This document shows, one piece after another, positions 7,335 through 13,722 of a stretch of DNA of 18,677 bases. Origin of the DNA: CADBRN01 sp050944685 (lineage in GTDB: Bacteria > Bacillota > Clostridia > Lachnospirales > Lachnospiraceae); NCBI GenBank assembly GCA_050944685.1, contig JBMNRP010000033.1:1-18677 (forward strand), in the 5' to 3' direction. The notes beneath the pieces were generated by a model. That model ran no database searches. It was not told the origin of the DNA and saw only the letters and a program-made list of their open reading frames with translations. The position numbers were made by a program, and so were the translations under genes. Every line of letters begins with the position of its first letter. Positions within the stretch are counted from its first letter, which is position 1.

Positions 7335-8513
7335 TTACTGCTTCGCCATGGTCTTCTGAATATACTCAGGAAGAACTTTTTCAATATCTCTCAGCTGATC
7401 TTCGGACAAGGTAAGACAGTAATCGACGAATTTAGTTAGCTGATCCGGTGTGGTTACGGCATATTTGCGCATCATTCCCATTGCCTGATAGAATGGATTG
7501 ACATCCTTTGCAAAAGTGTCACTGGCCATTTTTAGATCCTCATCGGTCAGAGGTCTCTCTTTCAGCAAAGGCCCCAGACACTTGCCGATGGTCCGTCCAC
7601 TGTAAAGAGCCGCGAAGAACCCTTCGCCGAGCCATGGTTCTACCGAGCAGGCGGCATCCCCGACCAGGGCACATCCATGGGAAAAGAGCTTTCCTGCCTG
7701 CCAGCAGCTCGGAAGCCTCCAGCCTTTTATATCTCCGACCAGTTCCGCATGACCAAGCCGCTCATGGCCGATTTCCGTGGTATCACGCCAACGGCTGAAG
7801 AAATCCTCCAAACGTATGCCGCTCTTTCTCAGCTTTTCCTCGGTAATAAAGACTCCGACGTCCGCTATTCCGTCATTTTCCGGAAATACCCACATATATC
7901 CGGGGTAGAGATCCTCAAACGGATAGTGAAACTCAATCAGATCTTCCATTCCTTCAACGTTTGCGTAATAGCCTCTGGCGCTGATCCACAATGTTTCAGG
8001 ATCTTCGTTAAATATCCCGAGCTCCCTTCCCTGCAGCGAATGGGAGCCATTTGCCAGAACTACAAGATCAGCATATACCTCTGTGATTTTCCCCTCATAG
8101 AGAGCACGTACACCGACGACCCTGCCCCGTTTGTAAATCAGTTCTACAACCTCGAAATTTTCGATGAACTGAGCTCCTTCACGGACGGCAGCACGGCGAA
8201 TAATATCATCAATCACATAGCGACGGGTGCCGAGACAGTATTCTTTATCGGCGTAAAATGGCACCTGTCTTTCCCGGATATCACTCAGTTTCAGGCCGTA
8301 GAGCATCTTTCCTGCTTTTTTGGCCTCATCCAGAATGCCCATTTCCTCATATATGAACCAGCTGTGGGACATCTGACCGTCTCCGCAGACTTTGTCTCTT
8401 GGCCATTGCTCTTTATCCACAAGAAGAACGTCAATTCCCGCCTGCGCCATGTAAAACGCGGCTGCGGATCCTGAAGGACCAGCGCCAACTACTAAAGCCT
8501 TCGTTTTCATCAT
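7335..8513 (-). CDS. Geranylgeranyl-reductase-family FAD-dependent oxidoreductase (392 aa)
   Basis: This flavoprotein belongs to the geranylgeranyl reductase/FixC-like group, which reduces C=C bonds of prenyl chains or passes electrons. The Rossmann FAD motif VVGAGPSGSAAAFYMAQAG is at the N-terminus. It is followed by the family motif PRDKVCGDG (about 38-46), the mid-chain PGYMWVFP motif, and the second FAD motif ALVGDAACSVEPWLGEGF. The C-terminal 60 residues are helical and family-specific. ATG 8513 was chosen because it overlaps the upstream stop as TGATG and has GGAGG 9 nt before it; an ATG at 8510 or TTG at 8516 are alternatives. Coupling to the GltD-like gene suggests that protein reduces this one. 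The substrate is unknown; it could be an isoprenoid, quinone or dietary unsaturated compound. Confidence 0.85.
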   Translation of the reverse strand: MMKTKALVVGAGPSGSAAAFYMAQAGIDVLLVDKEQWPRDKVCGDGQMSHSWFIYEEMGILDEAKKAGKMLYGLKLSDIRERQVPFYADKEYCLGTRRYVIDDIIRRAAVREGAQFIENFEVVELIYKRGRVVGVRALYEGKITEVYADLVVLANGSHSLQGRELGIFNEDPETLWISARGYYANVEGMEDLIEFHYPFEDLYPGYMWVFPENDGIADVGVFITEEKLRKSGIRLEDFFSRWRDTTEIGHERLGHAELVGDIKGWRLPSCWQAGKLFSHGCALVGDAACSVEPWLGEGFFAALYSGRTIGKCLGPLLKERPLTDEDLKMASDTFAKDVNPFYQAMGMMRKYAVTTPDQLTKFVDYCLTLSEDQLRDIEKVLPEYIQKTMAKQ

Positions 8514-10213
8514 CAATCAACACCTCCTTCATCGACAGGAACCATCGTTATTGCATCACCCTTCGGACATTCTCTCATACAGGCCTCGCATCCGATGCAT
8601 TTATCCGGGTTAACTTCTTCGTAACCGCATTGCAGGCAGCGTCTTGTTTCCAGATCGATCACTTCAGGTGAATATGCCGTCTCCACTTCATTAAAGTTGT
8701 GAATCCGCTCGGAAACCGGAGTAATCGGCATTGGAGGACGATCAATTCTCAACCGGTTGGCAGGGAAAACTTTCTCCAGCGGCGGCGCCGGATAGACTTC
8801 ATGCTTCGCGCTGTACTCATGCGTTTTCCTGCCGCGAAGATCCCAGTCTATGAGTTCTGCTGTCTTCCGCCCGGAAGCCATAGCGTCAACAACGGAATTG
8901 ACCGGATCTTTTACATCTCCTGCAAAATAGACCTGCCGGTCGTCATAATATTCCCTCCATATTTCGTCTGCGCTTTGTCCGATGGCAACAATCACATAAT
9001 CCGCTTTCAATTCCATTGTGTTGGTTTCATCCGTGTCGAAGGAAATTTTTCCGTTTTCTTTTCGGAAATTCTTTACTTTGCAGTACGAAACACCGGAAAG
9101 CATATTGTGCGTACCCGTATATTCTCTGGGCGCCCAGCCTTCAAGGAGACGGATCCCTTCTTCCTCTGCTTCTTTGCGTTCCCACTCGTGGCATGGTACG
9201 TCTTTTCCGCTTTCAAGACATGTACAGGTAACCTTTACGGCGCCACGGCGAAGCGCACTTCTGGCGCAGTCGAGAGCAACATTTCCTCCACCGATCACGA
9301 CCACTTCCGCATCTTTTTCTTTAAAGTTTTGTCCGGGATGGCGATTCAGAAGTTCCCCGGCATTTACATTCTGCATAAATTGAAGAGCGGTAAAAATGCC
9401 TTCCTTGCGCCAGCCTTCGATCATAAGCTCTTTAGACGTCGGTGCTCCGGCGCAAACCAGTATGGCATCATAGTCATTTTTCAGCTCATGCATCATGCTT
9501 TTTCCAACTTTTGTGCCAAGCCGGAACCGGATTCCCGCGGCGGCCAGTCGTCCTACATCTTTCTTTACGACATCTCTCGGAAGACGGAAACTCGGAATGC
9601 CCGCGATCAGCATACCTCCTGCTTCAGGTGCTTCATCAAAAACGGTCGTCCTGTAGCCTTTTAACGAAAGTTCATGAGCCGCAGTAAGACCGGCCGGACC
9701 CGCTCCGATTACGGCAATCTCTTCAGAATATTTAACCGGATATCTTTTCATTCTCGGTTCCACGTTGTCGGAGAGAAACCGTTTGATGCCGCGTATTGCA
9801 AGAGGCTCGTCCACGAGGCTGCCGCGTTTGCATCCTTCTTCGCACGGGTGGTGACAAATGCGGCCGCAGACTGAAGGAAGCGGATTCTTTTTCCAGATGA
9901 GTTCAAAGGCATCCTCGTATTGACCGAGCCTTGTCAGATTAATGTAACCCTGCGGACTAATCCCCAGAGGACATTCGGTTGTACATGCTTTCTCCGATGA
10001 AAATTTTTCGTTCTCGTCCAGCGTCATAGCAGGATGATCGGTACAGGAAGGGCACAGGCGACAGACGGTGCGCTGCATTTCACGGATTGCCTCAGTCGGG
10101 CAGACCTCGCGGCAAGTTCCGCAGTTAACACATTTTTTCGGATCAATAAATGCCACTGATCTGACGTCAACCTTGACGTCTTTCTTTTTCGGTGAACGGA
10201 TTACAACAGCCAT
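8513..10213 (-). CDS. GltD-like NAD(P)H oxidoreductase with N- and C-terminal [4Fe-4S] motifs (566 aa)
   Basis: This cytoplasmic electron-transfer flavoprotein resembles the glutamate synthase small subunit. Domains in order: a ferredoxin-type motif C28-x2-C31-x2-C34-x3-C38-P; an extra cysteine pair set C51/C54/C57; the GltD-type helical [4Fe-4S] domain with CTTECPLGISP and PSVCGRICHHPCEEGCKRG; an FAD motif IAVIGAGPAGLTAAHELSLKG (about 166-185, stated approximately); an NAD(P) motif VVVIGGGNVALDCA; the closing FAD motif YFAGDV; then a C-terminal ferredoxin motif C539/C542/C545/C549. No large glutamate synthase subunit is nearby, so it is not a glutamate synthase. It probably takes electrons from NAD(P)H or ferredoxin and passes them to the coupled flavoprotein. 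GGAGG lies 10 nt before the ATG. Confidence 0.88.
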   Translation of the reverse strand: MAVVIRSPKKKDVKVDVRSVAFIDPKKCVNCGTCREVCPTEAIREMQRTVCRLCPSCTDHPAMTLDENEKFSSEKACTTECPLGISPQGYINLTRLGQYEDAFELIWKKNPLPSVCGRICHHPCEEGCKRGSLVDEPLAIRGIKRFLSDNVEPRMKRYPVKYSEEIAVIGAGPAGLTAAHELSLKGYRTTVFDEAPEAGGMLIAGIPSFRLPRDVVKKDVGRLAAAGIRFRLGTKVGKSMMHELKNDYDAILVCAGAPTSKELMIEGWRKEGIFTALQFMQNVNAGELLNRHPGQNFKEKDAEVVVIGGGNVALDCARSALRRGAVKVTCTCLESGKDVPCHEWERKEAEEEGIRLLEGWAPREYTGTHNMLSGVSYCKVKNFRKENGKISFDTDETNTMELKADYVIVAIGQSADEIWREYYDDRQVYFAGDVKDPVNSVVDAMASGRKTAELIDWDLRGRKTHEYSAKHEVYPAPPLEKVFPANRLRIDRPPMPITPVSERIHNFNEVETAYSPEVIDLETRRCLQCGYEEVNPDKCIGCEACMRECPKGDAITMVPVDEGGVD

Positions 10214-10233
10214 AGTGAAATAACCTCCTTTCT

Positions 10234-10265
10234 AATAGGTACAAGTGTTGGTATTTGTACCTATT
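10234..10265. promoter_or_regulatory. Candidate TetR operator (11+11 bp palindrome)
   Basis: AATAGGTACAA (10234-10244) and TTGTACCTATT (10255-10265) are exact inverted arms with a 10-nt spacer. The site starts 3 bp downstream of the -10 box and ends 6 bp before the GGAGG site, covering the start of transcription. Binding there would block initiation, as TetR repressors do. The link to the TetR gene in this locus is inference; the same half-site was not seen at the tetR promoter. Confidence 0.65.
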
Positions 10266-10267
10266 TT

Positions 10268-10273
10268 ATTATA
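10268..10273 (-). promoter_or_regulatory. -10 box of the oxidoreductase operon
   Basis: A perfect TATAAT reads on the minus strand from 10273 to 10268. The hexamer 17 bp upstream (ATCTAT at 10296-10291) is a poor -35, and no extended TG is present. Position just before the palindrome and 55 bp before the ATG supports it. Confidence 0.5.
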
Positions 10274-10369
10274 CTGCCCTCAAAACTTCAATAGATTTTG
10301 GGAATATTTTATAAAGACTGCCCTGAATCGGGTGGGAAATTCGGCGGATTTTTAACAGGCGGCTTCCGG

Positions 10370-10410
10370 AAAAAAAGCAGCCTGGCATCCCGAAGGGAAT
10401 ACCTGACTGC
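10370..10410 (-). terminator. Intrinsic terminator after the membrane-protein gene
   Basis: On the minus strand GCAGTC pairs with GGCTGC as an outer stem. After an A-A mismatch, GGTATTCCC pairs with GGGATGCC around a TTC loop with one bulged base. Seven T residues (10376-10370) follow directly. It starts 10 nt after the stop codon at 10420. Confidence 0.85.
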
Positions 10411-10419
10411 AATGAAGAT

Positions 10420-11007
10420 TCATTTGCTTCGGATCCGGCGCAGTGCTTTCATGGAACGAAACCACATGATTGGCGAGAAAAAGTAAAGGATCACTGCCAG
10501 AAGTGTCCACAGCAGAAAATAACTGAAAAAAGTGACTACATCTACGTAATCCGACCAGACAAACGGCTCCGTGATCAGAACATACAACAGCATTGCGAAG
10601 ACAAGGTAAACGACAGGCAGCTGTCTCCTGATTTTCTTCCGGATCTGCAGATAATCATTATCGCTGATCTTTTCAAGCGGAACAAAACAGGAACTGTTTC
10701 TTCGAACCCGCCTTCTTACAAAGCCGATCAGTATGAAGGCAATGCCAAGGCCGCCCATCGCGGAAAAAAGACAGTAGAGAAATATGAATTCAGCGGAATA
10801 ATGAGTGGTAACCGTGTGTAGTTCTCTCAGCCAAATACAGCCGAATATGCCAGCGGCCGTAAACAGCGGACTCAGGTCGGGAGCGCGCTTCTGTTGTGCT
10901 CCGGCTTCCGTGACCTGCGGCGGAAATAAATATATTTTCCGGTCGGTATTACAGAAATAAATGGCTCCGTCCGTAATATTGCCAAGGTAAAAAAACGATC
11001 TCGTCAT
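10420..11007 (-). CDS. Membrane protein of unknown function (195 aa)
   Basis: I do not recognise a family. Four hydrophobic helices are likely at about 46-62, 72-97, 130-147 and 156-180. A basic loop RRRVRR (98-103) and a second basic stretch RKKIRR (123-128) should lie on the cytoplasmic side. The first 40 residues are soluble and contain no signal peptide. An AAGGG about 10 nt before the ATG is a modest ribosome site. The gene stands alone, with its own terminator downstream and a hairpin upstream that ends the thi operon. No clear promoter was found. The coding call rests on length, helix pattern and the well-placed terminator; function is unknown. Confidence 0.65.
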   Translation of the reverse strand: MTRSFFYLGNITDGAIYFCNTDRKIYLFPPQVTEAGAQQKRAPDLSPLFTAAGIFGCIWLRELHTVTTHYSAEFIFLYCLFSAMGGLGIAFILIGFVRRRVRRNSSCFVPLEKISDNDYLQIRKKIRRQLPVVYLVFAMLLYVLITEPFVWSDYVDVVTFFSYFLLWTLLAVILYFFSPIMWFRSMKALRRIRSK

Positions 11008-11044
11008 AATGGTTCAACCCTTCATAACCGCTTTCATTTCTAAG

Positions 11045-11092
11045 AAAAGAAGCAAGCCGGCCGCCGCAGGCAGTGCTCTGGGGCAGCCGGCT
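11045..11092 (-). terminator. Probable terminator of the thi operon
   Basis: AGCCGGC (11055-11061) pairs with GCCGGCT (11086-11092). Inside, GCC/GGC and CAG/CTG pair with single mismatches between them, around an 8-nt loop. On the minus strand an interrupted T-rich stretch follows (TTGCTTCTTTTC). It is 110 nt past the thiH stop. A T-rich run also flanks it on the plus strand, but no plus-strand gene feeds it. Confidence 0.5.
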
Positions 11093-11099
11093 ATCTTTT

Positions 11100-11140
11100 C
11101 TTTAAATATCGTATTACATTACTTTAAATATCGTATTACA
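11100..11140. repeat. Tandem 19-bp direct repeat
   Basis: CTTTAAATATCGTATTACA occurs exactly at 11100-11118 and again at 11122-11140, a 22-bp period. It lies between thiH and the membrane-protein gene. No function can be assigned; it may be a local duplication or a two-site regulatory element. Confidence 0.8.
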
Positions 11141-11203
11141 GAACGCGGGTTCCGGCAAGAACACCGTACTCCTGTTGAAAAAGCGGTTATTTCATCAATC
11201 CGG

Positions 11204-12427
11204 TCACACGTAAATATAGTCACTCATGACCGGCTGCAGGCCGAGTTTCTGAAGATCGTGATACACCTCATCGACCCCGCGCTCATCGGAGATGATGAAC
11301 TGCTCGTCGCCCTTGTCTTTGTCTGCGATCTCATCGCTGTGGCTTCCCACACCGGTCTTGGAGCCGGCGGAGATCTTTGTCACCGCGATACTGACCAGGT
11401 TGTCGCGCACACGCGGACACTCCCGTGTGGATACCGTTATGCTCGCGAACGGCATGAACAGCCGGTACGCACAGACCACCTGCAGGAGCTGACGCTCGTG
11501 GACGTCCATCGGGTTGATCCGGTCGTTGTTGATGATCGGACGCAGCCGCGGACAGGAGAACGCGATCTCCGCGCGCGGATACTTCCGCTGCAGCAGATAC
11601 GCGTGCATTCCGGTCGCGAAGGCGTCCTTGCGGAAATCGTCGAGTCCGAGCAGGGCCGCGAAACCGACGCCGCGCATTCCGCCCATCAGCGCGCGCTCCT
11701 GCGCATTGATCCGATACGGGAAGATCCGCTTGTGACCCGCGAGATGCAGCGTCTCATATTTGTCGGAATTGTACGTCTCCTGGAATACCGTGACGTAATC
11801 CGCCCCGCACTCGTGCAGATATGCGTACTCATCGGAGTTCATCGGGTAGACCTCGACGCCGATGATCCGGAAGTATTTCCGGGCAATTCTGCACGCCTCG
11901 CCGATGTACTGAACCGTCGAGCGCTTCCGGCTCTCGCCCGTCAGAATCAGGATCTCCTGCAGGCCGCTCTTCGCGATCGCGGCCATCTCCTCGTCGATCT
12001 CCTGTGCGTTCAGCTGGGCGCGGTGAATCCTGTTGTGGCAGTTGAAGCCGCAGTAAATGCAGTAATTTTCGCAGTAATTGGCGATGTACAGCGGCGTAAA
12101 CATGCAGACGGAGTTTCCGAAATGCTTTCTTGTCTCAGTCTTGGCCGCCTGCGCGATCTCCTCGAGATACGGCAGGGCAGCCGGCGAGAGAAGCGCCGCG
12201 AAATCTTCCGGGGTGCGGTCCTCGGCCGCAATCGCACGGCGCACATCCGCCGCGGTGTACTTCGTGTAATCGTAATGATTCATGGCCGAGATGACCTGAT
12301 CCATGATATCGCTTCGGATCTGCTCCATACCCGGCAGATATTTCATGTGATCGATACGGTTTTCCTTCTGATCCTCGAGGATCCTCTCGCTCAGGATGCT
12401 CTCATTTACATGATTGGTCTCACTCAT
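11204..12427 (-). CDS. thiH: 2-iminoacetate synthase, tyrosine lyase (407 aa)
   Basis: ThiH is a radical SAM enzyme. It cleaves tyrosine to p-cresol and dehydroglycine (2-iminoacetate), the glycine-derived part of the thiamine thiazole, under anaerobic conditions. The cluster motif C119-x3-C123-x2-C126 reads CENYCIYC, followed by GFNCHN typical of ThiH. Later family segments include LTGESRKRS, IGVEVYPMNSDEYAYL, and the HKRIFPYRINAQERALMGG stretch near the barrel end. The start was set at ATG 12427, which has GGAGG 7 nt upstream; the ATG at 12433 lies only 1 nt after that site. It begins 2 nt after the thiG stop. The N-terminal 35 residues are longer than in E. coli ThiH. The related HydG is excluded because it is longer and this locus carries thiG. 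Confidence 0.93.
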   Translation of the reverse strand: MSETNHVNESILSERILEDQKENRIDHMKYLPGMEQIRSDIMDQVISAMNHYDYTKYTAADVRRAIAAEDRTPEDFAALLSPAALPYLEEIAQAAKTETRKHFGNSVCMFTPLYIANYCENYCIYCGFNCHNRIHRAQLNAQEIDEEMAAIAKSGLQEILILTGESRKRSTVQYIGEACRIARKYFRIIGVEVYPMNSDEYAYLHECGADYVTVFQETYNSDKYETLHLAGHKRIFPYRINAQERALMGGMRGVGFAALLGLDDFRKDAFATGMHAYLLQRKYPRAEIAFSCPRLRPIINNDRINPMDVHERQLLQVVCAYRLFMPFASITVSTRECPRVRDNLVSIAVTKISAGSKTGVGSHSDEIADKDKGDEQFIISDERGVDEVYHDLQKLGLQPVMSDYIYV

Positions 12428-12429
12428 TT

Positions 12430-13221
12430 TCATGCCTCCTTCTCATCGTCCCGGAGAAATCCGGTCAGCGGCGAGGATGCTTCGGCGCGATCCTCTCTGA
12501 CACGTCCCGGTCCCGCGAGATACGCCAGACGTCCTGCTTCGATTGCTTTTTTGAACGCCTCCGCCATCATCCGGATGTTTCCGGCGGTCGCCACAGCCGT
12601 GTTCGCCATGACCGCCGCGGCGCCCATCTCCATCGCCTCACAGGCCTGGGACGGACGGCCGATGCCGGCATCGACGATAATCGGCAGATCGATCTCACGG
12701 ATCAGGATCTTGATGAATTCCTTCGTCGCGAGTCCCTTGTTCGTGCCGATCGGCGCTCCGAGAGGCATGATGCATGCCGCACCGGCGTCGCGCATATCGC
12801 GCGCGCAGTTGAGATCCGGGTACATGTACGGCATGACGACGAATCCCTCCTTCGCGAGCGCATCGACGGCTTTTATTGTCTCGTAATTGTCCGGGAGCAG
12901 GTATTTCGTGTCGCGCATTATCTCGATCTTGATGAAATCGCTGCCGCTGATCTCACGGGAAAGATGCGCGATGCGGATCGCCTCGTCCGCATTCCGCGCC
13001 CCGGAGGTATTCGGGAGCATTGTCACATTGTCCGGAATATAATCGAGGATGTTTGCGAGTCCGCCTTCATTCGCGCGGCGCAGGGCCATCGTCACGATCT
13101 CGGCTCCCGCGTTCTCCACACACGCCTTGATCAGATCGAGTGAATACTTGCCGGATCCGAGAATGAAACGCGAAGTAAACTCATGTCCGCCGAGAGTAAA
13201 CGTATCTTTTTTCTGATTCAT
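12430..13221 (-). CDS. thiG: Thiazole synthase (263 aa)
   Basis: ThiG is a TIM-barrel enzyme that joins 1-deoxyxylulose 5-phosphate, dehydroglycine from ThiH and sulfur from ThiS-thiocarboxylate into thiazole phosphate. The catalytic Schiff-base lysine is visible as Lys98 in DFIKIEIM. Other landmarks are SRFILGSGKY (17-26), LPNTSGARNADEA, MPLGAPIGTNKGL, IIVDAGIGRPSQACEAME and the phosphate-binding GAAAVMANTAVATA. The start at 13221 has AAAGGA 8 nt upstream and gives a normal length (the family is about 255-265 aa). The open frame extends upstream, but only through the region overlapping thiS. It sits between the short thiS and thiH, all under the TPP riboswitch. Confidence 0.95.
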   Translation of the reverse strand: MNQKKDTFTLGGHEFTSRFILGSGKYSLDLIKACVENAGAEIVTMALRRANEGGLANILDYIPDNVTMLPNTSGARNADEAIRIAHLSREISGSDFIKIEIMRDTKYLLPDNYETIKAVDALAKEGFVVMPYMYPDLNCARDMRDAGAACIMPLGAPIGTNKGLATKEFIKILIREIDLPIIVDAGIGRPSQACEAMEMGAAAVMANTAVATAGNIRMMAEAFKKAIEAGRLAYLAGPGRVREDRAEASSPLTGFLRDDEKEA

Positions 13222-13318
13222 TGTTCCAATCCTTTCTATATTGAAGTATTTCTGCTTTCGTCTTCTGTCGATTTGCCGCATCTTCTGCCGCAGGGTATTT
13301 TTTCTGCCCCGCCGAGGG

Positions 13319-13402
13319 TCAGCCCCCGCCCATGAAGCCGACGCTCTCGACGACATCGCCTTCGGACAGCTCACGCGTCTGCCCGTTCAGTCTGATCTTC
13401 AC
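13319..13402 (-). CDS. thiS: Internally deleted mini-ThiS sulfur carrier (27 aa)
   Basis: ThiS normally is a 60-66 residue ubiquitin-like carrier whose C-terminal Gly-Gly is adenylated by ThiF and converted to a thiocarboxylate. Here the start KIRLNGQTRELSEGD matches the first two strands of ThiS and the end VVESVGFMGGG matches its final strand and tail. About 35 residues expected between them (helix and middle strands) are absent, and the frame is kept. A GTG start at 13402 was chosen because GGAGG lies 6 nt upstream and it gives the usual M-K-I start; an ATG at 13408 touches the ribosome site. It is first in the operon, before thiG. No thiF follows. It may be a degraded gene or a real minimal carrier. 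Confidence 0.7.
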   Translation of the reverse strand: MKIRLNGQTRELSEGDVVESVGFMGGG

Positions 13403-13438
13403 ACGCATCCTCCTTTCTGATGCCGCGGTCCGTTATTC

Positions 13439-13497
13439 AAAAAGAGGGTCCGCGAAGAAACTACACCCGTGGTGGTGTACCCCTTCGTGAACCCTCT
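13439..13497 (-). terminator. Second intrinsic terminator, just upstream of thiS
   Basis: On the minus strand AGAGGGT (13497-13491) pairs with ACCCTCT (13449-13443). The stem continues through a G-U, one mismatch and CGAAG/CTTCG, and is capped by a TACACC/GGTGTA hairpin. TTTT (13442-13439) follows. It lies between the riboswitch terminator and the thiS ribosome site. Confidence 0.65.
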
Positions 13498-13522
13498 GTT
13501 CACTCTCGTCGATATTGGAATG

Positions 13523-13554
13523 AAAAAAGCGGAACCGCCGCAGGGCAGTTCCGC
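13523..13554 (-). terminator. TPP riboswitch expression-platform terminator
   Basis: GCGGAAC-U-GCC (13554-13544) pairs with GGC-G-GUUCCGC (13539-13529), 11 pairs with one U-G and a 4-nt loop. Six T residues (13528-13523) follow. It begins about 17 nt after the aptamer, the normal place for premature termination when thiamine pyrophosphate is bound. Confidence 0.92.
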
Positions 13555-13571
13555 ACATCGTTTGTACCTTA

Positions 13572-13655
13572 TCTCCCTACGTTGGCATGATCCAAATCAG
13601 GTTTCGGGTCGAAGCTTCTGCTTCCTCTCAGCCCGCCTCTGCGGACTCCCCGTTG
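13572..13655 (-). ncRNA. TPP riboswitch (THI element)
   Basis: The aptamer conserved blocks read in order on the minus strand: GGGGAGTCC at the 5' side, CTGAGAGG (13631-13624), GACCCGAAACCTGATTTGG, then ATCATGCCAACGTAGGGA ending near 13574. These are the pyrimidine- and pyrophosphate-sensing arms of the TPP riboswitch. It controls thiSGH by transcription termination. Confidence 0.97.
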
Positions 13656-13663
13656 ACGTTTTC

Positions 13664-13692
13664 AGTATAGGCCTGCGCGGGAAAATTGTCAA
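13664..13692 (-). promoter_or_regulatory. thi operon sigma-70 promoter
   Basis: On the minus strand TTGACA (13692-13687), a 17-bp spacer and TATACT (13669-13664) form a near-consensus promoter. Initiation near 13657 starts the transcript right at the riboswitch. It begins only 30 bp after the phosphoesterase stop. Confidence 0.9.
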
Positions 13693-13722
13693 ATCGGTTT
13701 CAGCCTTACGGACCATCCCCGG

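Noticed and set aside
7677..8474. Plus-strand open frame of 265 codons opposite the flavoprotein gene
   Set aside because: The minus-strand flavoprotein carries FAD motifs and a ribosome site; the plus frame has neither.
8513..10213. Glutamate synthase small subunit (gltD)
   Set aside because: No large subunit is adjacent, and extra ferredoxin motifs at both ends and coupling to another flavoprotein argue for a different electron-transfer role.
11009..12886. Long plus-strand open frame of about 625 codons
   Set aside because: It lies antisense to thiH and thiG, which have complete family motifs and ribosome sites; the frame has no recognisable domain and is a by-product of codon bias.
13439..13497. 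T-box leader upstream of thiS
   Set aside because: The conserved T-box antiterminator sequence is not present; the pairing supports a simple terminator.
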